Assembly: GCA_964017195.1 (NCBI GenBank)
Contig: OZ024891.1
Span: 9,523,182-9,587,181 of the forward strand
Origin: Siderastrea radians
Lineage: Eukaryota > Cnidaria > Anthozoa > Scleractinia > Rhizangiidae
Direction of reading: 5' to 3'
DNA: 64,000 bases
Shown here: in pieces, positions 55,739-64,000 of the stretch
How positions within the stretch are numbered: the first letter of the stretch is position 1
How the letters are laid out: each line of letters starts with the position of its first letter
Translations under genes and position numbers: made by a program
Notes under the pieces: model-generated
Databases searched by the model: none
What the model was told of the DNA's origin: nothing
What the model saw: only the letters and a program-made list of their open reading frames with translations

Positions 55739-55870
55739 GCTCGCCACAACTGAGTCTCTCAGTATCTCAGAAGAGAAGAGCGTCTGATAGGTGTACGAGA
55801 GGTCATCGGTTCGATTCCCTACGGGAATCCCTTCGCCTCTTCGGGAATTTCCACTCTGATTCCCTTCAGG
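55739..55870 (+). repeat. tRNA-like sequence with small hairpins
   Basis: A B-box-like GGTTCGATTCC at 55809 follows a poor box A. GATTCCCTACGGGAATCCC and GATTCCCTTCAGGAATCCC form two related short hairpins downstream. It is likely a degenerate tRNA-derived SINE. Confidence 0.35.
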
Positions 55871-55929
55871 AATCCCACCCTCGCGTCAAGATGAAAATTC
55901 CATCTTCTTGTTAGTCAGGATGTTGTAAC

Positions 55930-57230
55930 TAATGTCACCAGGGGTGATCAACCGTGTTCAGGAGGGTTGTAGGGATAATATTATGGAGTTTATAAGTTTA
56001 TCTGTAGTTCCCTTGCTGAACTGCTTTTTACCACCAAAGGAAAGAAAGTGGCTTTTCCAGAAAAGCAAAAGGTTGTTTACTGATTTTATGGCAAAAGGGA
56101 AGAACTTGATACGTTGGCCGACTTTTTAAAGTGGCAATCCTGGCCAGATGATTTCTCTAGTGGACATGTGCAATAGCCTTTTTTTTTTAACAGAATAGCA
56201 CAATTATCGATTAGTTTTTATTGACACAAATGTTTTCATTAGCTTTTGCAAGTAATGCTAAAAATAAATGATAATGTTGTTTTAAGGGCGCGTTTTTGGG
56301 AACTATTCTGCAATGAAAAACTTGGAATGGTTTTTTGGCGCGTTTTTTATTACCTGTCCTCATTCCAGAATCGTTAGAATAGTAGTTTATGCCATTCCAT
56401 GTATTTTGCTATTTGGAGCAGAATGAACAGAATTGAATGAGCAGAACGAAAGTTGTCGATCACTTTGCAACAACAAAATGGCTTGACAAAACAACAGCGC
56501 ATTCGCGGCAAATTTAAATTCTCCCGATTGAGCCCAAGGAAAAAAACCCCGAGGACAGTATTAGCCCGGTTTTGAAAAAATCGTTTTGCTCTTATTTCAT
56601 ATTCAAATAATTCTGATCTTTCCAATTTTGCCCATTCTCATTCCAGAAGAGACCAAGAAAAACGCGCCCTAAAAATTGAACCGGGCGCCAGACCCTCACG
56701 TGTAATGTGGGCTACATATGTACCAAGGTATGTGGTAAAGAACTAACGAGTGCACTGCAAATTAAATAAATTTACTGTAGATTCAATTTTCGTATTTGAG
56801 AACGTTTATTAACGAAGCCCTTATTGATGTAACCAAATGTTTAGATAGAAACATGTTAAAATGAATGTTAGGTCAACCAGAATATGTGAACTTCATAACT
56901 TGCGAATAAAGCCAGTTTATTTAGTGGAATCTGCCCTTGCTCCAATGGCCTTTCAATGACCGTTATTGACTTGTCATTTTCTAACTTCAGCTGGCCAGCG
57001 TGTTAATAACGTTGGATTTTCATGCATTAAGACCATCGCAGTTACCTTAAGGTAATTAGCGACTAATTAATTTAGCGAATTTAGCGATCTCATGAAAAAT
57101 CACTAATTTTTTAGAGTGCTCGCTAAGTTTCTTGTTTGTTCAAAAAGTGACGAAAATTATTCAAACATGTCAATAATAAATCGTTTAACTAAGCAGTTGC
57201 AAAATCTTAAGTTGTCGCTATTTATAGTAA
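55930..57230. other. no gene recognised
   Basis: AT-rich sequence with short frames only. Confidence 0.4.
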
Positions 57231-57239
57231 CGTTAGGAG

Positions 57240-57620
57240 ATGTAGGCAACTTAAGCAGTTGTGAAAAGAAAGCTTCATAAACGGAAAACAAAATGACTAA
57301 AAGGGGAGTCGAACCATTAACTCCGATAGTCTTTCAAATATTGAAGCCTTCATTAGCAGTTCACATGATAATTATATATGATTTTTCATATGTTTCACTT
57401 CCAAGTTTGGATTTCTTCGTTTATTTCCCTTTCTAAACCGAGTGCTTGTTAGAGTGAGCATACACGCTACTGATTTCCCCGAGGCCACCAGTTGACCATG
57501 AAAAAGAATCAGAGAATTTACAAGAACAAAGAAAAATCCTTGACTTTGGCAGGATTTCAACCCACGACCTCCGGACCAGATCACGGTCGCGCTAACGGAG
57601 ACCAAGCAAACGTGTTTTAT
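57240..57620 (-). repeat. degenerate tRNA-like repeat
   Basis: GCAGTTGTGAAAAGAAAGC at 57258 and a tRNA-like remnant at 57545-57605 (minus: CTCCGTTAGCGCGACC ... GTGGGTTGAAATCC) echo the 6.4-7.1 kb family, strongly decayed. Confidence 0.4.
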
Positions 57621-57834
57621 AGTGTATGTGTGAGTCTTGTAAAGTGGTCATACGGCTTAATCAGCGGTGAATTTTCCCCACGCCACTCTTAATTTAATTT
57701 TTTTGAAAAAATCGACGGCTACGTGAGAATTTTGAATACCTTGAGCTTAGATCGTGAAATTTATATTAATAGAGACTAAGATGTTAATAGAGACTAAGAT
57801 GATAAATGATTGAGCAATCCCTATTCACAACATC

Positions 57835-58175
57835 ATAAAAGCTCTGTTCCTCCAGGATTTTGCAGTTACTTGCCAAATTTAACCAAAGCTGATCAATTGA
57901 ATTGCATGTGCGAAGGAATTTTTGTACGATGCCGGCGAAGAAGCTTTGATTCCCAGAAAAGCTTACTTCCAGTTTACGGACATAGCGACGCTTGGCAATT
58001 TTGCGGTTTGGATCTGTAAATGTAACTGACTAGGTTCGTTATGTTTGCTCTTGAATCTTTCAGTTATCTCGAAGCCAGCCCTTAGGTTTCTTTTGAAGGC
58101 AAGTGGGATTCAATTCTTCCAGGAAAGGCAATTGAATTCAATGGAAGTCAATTTATAGGACATCAAGGTAGAGTT
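57835..58175 (-). pseudogene. truncated duplicate of the Jun-like gene 5' end
   Basis: It aligns with 54335-54665: TTTGCAGTTACTTGCCAAATT to TTTGCAGTCACTTGCTAAATT, GAAGAAGCTTTGAT to AAGAAGCTTTGAT, ATAGCGACGCT to AGAGCGACGCT, TTTCTTTTGAAGGCA-GTGG shared exactly, and GGAAGTCAAT. It covers about the first 40 codons plus upstream sequence. The ATG of the real gene reads CTG here, and no bZIP part follows, so it cannot encode the factor. It lies upstream of the intact gene in the same orientation. Confidence 0.65.
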
Positions 58176-58537
58176 AGGTTCTATGCCGGGTTTGTGCACT
58201 ATCAGCTAGCAAAAGACTGCGAGAAAAGAACATTCAGTCTCCACCTTATTCCCTGTGAGGTCCATTGATGATGATGTTCATGATGATTGCTGAATGAAAA
58301 AAAAAAAAAGAACCTTGAACGAAAACAGAAAACAAACAGGGCGTAGAAAATGACGACTCAAACCGGGAAATAGTGTTACAGGAGATTCCTACCCATTCCC
58401 ACAAAACACTGCATTTTGTGCAATGTTCGCACCATCTTCAAAATGGCGGGAACCACCCCCCTCACCCCACCCCCAAAAGGTCTAAAGCACAAGCGTTAAA
58501 ACTTCTATAAGGTACGACCACAATCAAGATCCTGCTG

Positions 58538-58695
58538 CTACAATGAAGAAAAAATTTCTCGGTATTTCGGGCAGTCAAGCCGTCCTTCTTCGGGGGATTT
58601 AATGAAAATACGAAGAAAATACGGCTTGACTGTCCGAAATGTCGGGAAAGCCAACTCGCTCGCCGTTTCTTTCTTTGATTTTTTTTTCATTGTAG
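58538..58695. mobile_element. 158-bp fold-back element with hammerhead-like motifs
   Basis: It starts CTACAATGAAGAAAAAA and ends with the inverse TTTTTTTTCATTGTAG. Inside, ACGGCTTGACTGTCCGAAAT and its near-inverse ATTTCGGGCAGTCAAGCCGT make a second pair. On the minus strand CCGAAGAAGGACGGCTTGAC then TGCCCGAAATACCGAG has the CxGAxGAxG...CGAAA form seen in the elements at 11.7 and 35.2 kb. Confidence 0.55.
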
Positions 58696-58924
58696 TTTGC
58701 TTAAACACAAGTCTCAACGATTCACTGTGAGTGTTGACGAGTTCCGGCGAGGAGCTGGATTTTTATCTTTCTTCGTTCCCACGTGTTTATCGTGGTCGAT
58801 CATTAATTTCGGCCCCAAACACAAGCTCCGGAACCCAGCACGTTTGTTATGCTTTCATTCGCTGACAATTTGTGACATAACTGCTCAAAATCGAACAAGA
58901 TAAAAGCTTCATTGTCCATTCGCG

Positions 58925-59800
58925 GCATGGCTTTGATTGATTTGACCTTTATGAGCTTATTCTATTTACAAGAAAAGATTGATATTGCGTCTGAAGATCG
59001 ACATAACAAGTTGCGCTTTTTGTTAGCCGCATCAAAAATACTCCAAAAGCAAACTTTTGCTTTATAGCTATTCTCACCGAAGTCAATACTTAGTCAAAAC
59101 AACAAAACATTTGTTAGTCAGTCTGGGAGTTCCAGTTAAGATTGTCTGTCCATCTGAAGACGTTTCTAAAAATGTACTACCCTATTTGGAAGAATTTCTA
59201 AAAACGAATGACAACTTACATAAATACTGTGCAGTTAAACTTTCATTCAGATGGCTAACTTAAAGGATTTTAATAACAGAATCGAGAGTTGGCAATGCAT
59301 TACAACGATTACACGGTTCAAAGATTGTCTTTAGGAGACTGAAAGAAGAAAGAAGAAAGAAGAAAGAAAGAGAGGCAGTTATGATATGTTTTCGACTACT
59401 AGTTCTCCCTTCAAACAAATGGATATATTTTATAAAATACAGTCTGCCGGTGGAAGTCAAGTCTTCATACAACACCGGTTTTGGAAAGAAATACCACGTG
59501 GTAACCGGTGAATACACTGTCGGTCGATTTTCTTTTATCAGCACATATATCACCGACATCTGGTCGAAAACACATTGCCTTGGGCCGTTTTACAGAAAGA
59601 CAAAACCGTAATTTTGTTCAGTAACTTTACCGACATCACAACAATTGATGACAAATGGGTGTATCTCTTTCCCACCATATTGTTTTGGTTTTGCGGTTTA
59701 CTAATTAATATGGCCAACCAAATAGCAGTTGAGGCGCTGGCAGTCGTTCTACATGTAACTATGTCACTTTCGTCGTTCACTCTCAAATCTGGTTAACTAG
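58925..59800 (+). pseudogene. series of protein-like short frames, decayed ORF
   Basis: Consecutive frames at 58928-59070, 59057-59263, 59381-59611 and 59590-59796 switch register and end in stops, yet each has coding-like composition; the last has a hydrophobic segment (FPTILFWFCGLLINM). This looks like a long decayed gene or element. No family is recognised and no start or splice pattern is evident, so origin (host or integrated element) is open. Confidence 0.3.
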
Positions 59801-62540
59801 CAAAACATCGAAAAACAAACGGTACTACAGGAAATTACAGCTTTATACCTCTAGTTCATCAAGAAACGTCTGAAGTTGTCATTATTTTTACGTTCCTCCC
59901 TTTCAGGGAGTCAAATTTGGGTTGCACAGAAAATAAAGTTAATCCGATTTAGTGCTTTGTAAACCCTTTTTGCCCACTTGCCAAAAAATTTGTCAAATTC
60001 TCACTTGGGAAGGCTCCAAGGTAAAAAGGACCACAAAAACTACTATACTAATTATTCTCTTACTTGAATGAGTTAAAACGTAGGATTTCATCAAAATGTT
60101 CACAGAAAGTTTGTCCACATTACAATTAAATTTTGACTTCACAAAGAAAAAATGTGAAGCTTTAAACGTTGCGTGGTTCATGGGAAATAATTTTAAGTGG
60201 CGATACATCATTTTGAGATAGATACTGTCGTATCATAGTCATCTTCTGAATGCTATTATATTTGACGTATTCTTTAATTTCTTTAGCTAAATTACACAAA
60301 TTCACTTCGCTATATTTACTAAATCATAATTTGAAACACGCTCAATGAAAATATCAAGGAATATTTAATTGAGACGAATTTCCGATTTTTTCCCCCAAAA
60401 CCACAGTCAATATCGTTACTTAAGCAAATGATCAATTAAGCGAAACTTATGAACTTATGAAACGCGTCGCCCTTAATTGGGAGAAACGATTTCCGTATTC
60501 AGCAGGAGCTTTCACCGAGTTGAAATTATAAGGAGTCAGTTTATACACCGCAAGATTTGAAACAAGGAGGCTTAGGGCCAAGAAAAATAAACGTAGCTTC
60601 ACAATTTGTTTTAATAAAAGTCAACATCGCGATAATTGATTGCATAAGTTAATCCATTCACGCGTTGTTTTCATTGACAAAATAACTTTCAAAGCGTGGA
60701 TCGGCTTATTTTAATCCCCCAATTGACCCTAGCCTTCAATAATCTCATATCGGAAACAATAATGATGGATTTTGACAGTTTGTAAGCATTGTTTATGCCA
60801 CCGATTCTGCAAGTGACGTGGTAGGAAAAACAGGAAATTAAATTTTTGTGCCCTCGGGCATTTTTGGGAACCAGATGGCTAAAACGCCAATAAATGTACC
60901 GCAATTCTTAAAATCGCTGGTCGTAAAACCGCTGCTAATTGCTCGAAAAGAATTGGAATATGCACTCCTGGAATGATAGCTTATCTAACTTATGAAGGCA
61001 TAAGGGTTTTTTCTAAATGTTTGCGATGGCCTCGGGGGCTCTTGTCATTTTCACGATTTAATTATTAGCTTTTTCAAAAATGAATTTCACATGTTTTGTT
61101 TCTAGGCATTCTGAAGTAACGAGAAGATTTTATTTGGCTAAAAGAGTATCCCAGGTAAATTACGAATAAAGATACCTTAACCGTCTAATATCACCACAAC
61201 CAGTGATCAACATACAATTTCGTTTTACCTTAACGTAGGATAGGCTACGAGAATAGAGAGCAATACAAATTGGGAGAGTTAAGATATCATGATGCAGAAC
61301 CAAATTCTCACAAATGTCATTCTAGGAAATGTAGAGCAACCATCAGATGAATTACTATTTTGAGATTAATAAAGATTAAATCACGAAACGGAGCAACAGG
61401 GCTACGAGGCTCTGTGAAGTAGGGTAGCAAACGTAGCTAAAATAATAGATCTATTATGTACTTTGTTTGCAACTGCTCTAGTTGCTTCAATAACCGCAAA
61501 TATTCACACGCACAGTACACTTATATGGATAGATATTTCATGTAAATTATCACATTATCAAGTTCAGAAATAATTCCTTATATTGGGCAGCTCATTTGTG
61601 AGATCATTTTGTTTTCACCGGTAACGCAAAGGTCATAACTTCGACAAACTCCTGACATGGGTTCCTCAAACGTCCTGAAAACACTTTGAGCTTGAAAATG
61701 ATAAGTGTATTGACAAAGATTCAAATTTACTTGATTTTAAAGTTAAATTCTGGGATCCTTATCAAACTTGCACTTAAAGACTGCCTCCGCTCAAAAGAAA
61801 ATGGTTTTCAGTGTTTCTGGCCATGAAATGGTTTCGGGAGATTGAGGATCTCACACCCGGTTGGTTCTCCGAGCATTCTTTACTTTACTTACTCAATTCA
61901 CTTTAATCTAACTGCGAACGTAATTTCACGGGTAAACATGATTTAGAAAATGATCAGTATGAATTTCACAGAACAATGTACCCCAGCTGATCTATAAAAA
62001 GATCCTCCGTAGAACTTAAAGTATCATTCGCCTTTAATAGTAGGTTTACTTGCTGTTGTAGACACTTCATAAATGTCTTACTCACGGTATTTAAGATATT
62101 TTGGCAATGTAAAGCAGACTGAAAAAAAAACTAAAAATAATAATTAGAAATATATGGAATAAATAGACCAATAAGTCATAAAGGAAGATGGACGATTTAT
62201 ATTGAAGTAGATTAAAATAGAATTTTAGTAATTTAAGTTTCGAAATATGACATTTCTACTAAACAATTACTACGTATATAATCATGTTGTTTACATAATG
62301 CATTTGTGGTTAATAACGACATATTTCCTTGCAAATACCTAATGAACATAGAGATTTACATAGTCATAACGCGATTTTATCTGATTTTGTTGGAGAAAAA
62401 AAAGTTCGGTCGACAATCCTGAAACGTTTGGTCGGTTATAAGTTAATTACCGATAGGCCTCAAGCGTCATTTTGAGAAAGTTTTAAACGCAAATGTAGTC
62501 ACCTCAAATTAATTAAATGCTCAAAAATCACCGTTCTAAC
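59800..62540. other. no gene recognised
   Basis: AT-rich sequence; short frames without support. Confidence 0.4.
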
Positions 62541-62547
62541 AGACGAT

Positions 62548-62811
62548 TCAACTAATTTTATCTTTAATAGAGGGTGTTTGTCCAAGTGGTCCTTGCATCG
62601 AGTTACCTGGTGTTTTTTTCTGCTCACCACTCCCACGAAGGCATTTCAGCCGTGTCGAAGTTTTTTCATAAATAGACCACCACCGAGAGGGCGTGGTGGC
62701 AAAGTTGTTAGCCCACTGGGGCCATCGTACTTTTAACGTTACCCTCGTCTGTCTTTTCAAACGTCTGGAGACGTTTACATTAGAGCCCTCTTCCGCTACT
62801 CGCTGTGTCAT
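62548..62811 (-). CDS. possible short ORF or first exon
   Basis: An 87-codon frame from an ATG at 62811 with basic, polar composition (SRRLKRQTRVTLKVRWPQW) in a locally GC-richer block. An ATTGG motif lies at its start. The opposite strand also carries a short frame starting in the same place. No domain recognised. Confidence 0.2.
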   Translation of the reverse strand: MTQRVAEEGSNVNVSRRLKRQTRVTLKVRWPQWANNFATTPSRWWSIYEKTSTRLKCLRGSGEQKKTPGNSMQGPLGQTPSIKDKIS

Positions 62812-63369
62812 TGGCTGACATGTGCCGACTATTCCGAAAACTGGAACGCACGGAAGAAACTATAACAGTGTTTTCATTGCTCAAACGGTCAAAGAAGATT
62901 TTAAAAAGTATTGGTCTAATTCTTTCAGATTCGGAAGCGGAAATAAATATTTGTAAAAAGATCCTGAGGTATTCTGATCTCGGAATACCGTAAAGTCTCG
63001 GTACTAATGCCGCCTCCCCCCCACCCCACGCTTATAAGCCCACTTGACAATAGGCCCACCAGTTTCGCAACAAAACACCATTCCGGTAACACCCAACCCC
63101 TACATTTAAGGGTACCACATCCTCTAACTGCTCATTTGCACAATATTTAGTATAATATTTCGTCCAAATAAAACGCATACTTATAGCCCACGAGTTATAC
63201 AAGAGCTTATAGCATAAGTTCCAGAAGTACAATGCTGGAAAAATTCCCCAAATTTCACTTTGTAAAACATTGAAAAGCAACCCGTACGACGGGTCATGAT
63301 TTCAACCACAGGTTTTTAACAACGAACATGTACGGCGTTTTAAACAGTGCCACAAGAAAGTACTGCCTA

Positions 63370-63450
63370 GTAGCATTCATTGAATGGTCACACTTTAGGA
63401 TTTCATATGCACACTGAAAAGTCAGAACCACCTTGTACAGTATTATGGTT
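63370..63450 (-). repeat. dispersed GTGACCATTC repeat, copy 6
   Basis: The minus strand holds GTACAAGGTGGTTCTGAC and ATATGAAATCCTAAAGTGTG then ACCATTC, close to copy 1 in sequence. Confidence 0.55.
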
Positions 63451-64000
63451 GCGCGAGGGGCTGATTTCATTAGACTAAGAATTTTGAGCTGCCTTTAAAC
63501 GAATGAGGTTTTGACTCTGGACATAAAAGAGGTTGGACAATCGTTGAAGATGAACTTCTTACGCCCCTCCCAGCGGGCGGTTAAACTAATTACTGAAAAA
63601 GAATATTAACCCTTTAGCCTTTTAAGAAAAAAAATACAAACTTGACAATTCTAGTTGTAAAATAATGAAAACATACCAACAGCACAAGGCCAGAAACAGT
63701 TTGACTCCAAGGTCAGAAATTATGTACTTTTGTAAGTAGTGGAGATTGTGTTAATAAGTTTATATGTGAACGAAAACTTAGAACGATGAATTGGAAGTGT
63801 GAAAAGGTTTCAAATTGTGTAGATTGATTATGTATTTTTATTACAGGAAATCCGAGCCCACCCAGAACTGCTTTCTTTGTAGGCTATTTTAGCAAACAGT
63901 ACTTCAATTTGAAATGTAAACAAAATTTATTGAAATGGTTCACGTTTACATAAATATTTAGAAACAGCAGATAAAGGCCAAACAACAGACTATTCCCAAT
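63450..64000. other. no gene recognised
   Basis: AT-rich right edge; nothing supported. Confidence 0.4.

Overview
The window reads as nuclear DNA of an animal, most likely a cnidarian and plausibly a stony coral. The grounds are AT-rich sequence, short coding exons with GT-AG introns, an intronless Jun-type bZIP gene, a C2H2 zinc-finger gene, and dense small repeats: tRNA-like units, fold-back MITEs, retroposon tails and satellites. I recognise several of these repeat families from cnidarian genomes, but only from memory. No prokaryotic operon, rRNA, CRISPR array or convincing functional tRNA was seen. Layout, left to right. (1) 1-363, minus: the start of a gene running off the left edge, preceded by a very ordered promoter (TATA box, four 11-bp CArG-type repeats, ETS sites around a CRE, and an E-box). 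Its protein start recalls accessory proteins of Polinton/Maverick- or adintovirus-like elements, so an integrated virus-like element may lie to the left. (2) 1.2-1.6 kb: a frameshifted fragment of a repetitive cnidarian protein family. (3) 4.85-14.5 kb, minus: a C2H2 zinc-finger gene assembled from four exons whose phases mostly agree. One connecting exon was not found, and one homopolymer frameshift lies in the last finger. Its introns hold tRNA-like repeat cassettes and nested transposons. (4) 15-26 kb: mostly repeats, including a MITE packed with GGATCC palindromes, a CCCGGG-rich element, a large tetranucleotide microsatellite beside a SINE-like domain, and several fold-back elements. (5) 26.56-39.62 kb, minus: the main gene. 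Seventeen coding exons, nearly all found by reading splice sites, predict a secreted protein of about 1568 residues: signal peptide, acidic N-terminal region, short repeated exons, one giant disordered Ser/Asn/Lys-rich exon, a coiled coil and a C-terminal EGF-like domain. All sixteen introns are phase 1. (6) 40-53 kb: gene-poor, with two possible 3' gene ends on the minus strand, a 158-bp satellite, a second tandem repeat and a tRNA-like repeat. (7) 53.17-54.46 kb, minus: an intronless Jun-like bZIP factor. About 3.4 kb upstream is a truncated duplicate of its 5' end without the start codon. (8) 55-64 kb: MITEs, decayed ORFs and unassigned AT-rich sequence. The annotated genes share no evident pathway. 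Two are DNA-binding regulators (zinc finger, Jun-like), one is an extracellular structural-type protein, and one is probably virus- or transposon-derived. The most valuable items are the all-phase-1 secreted EGF/coiled-coil gene, the virus-like promoter, the Jun-like duplication, and the insertions whose empty sites or target duplications are visible inside the window.
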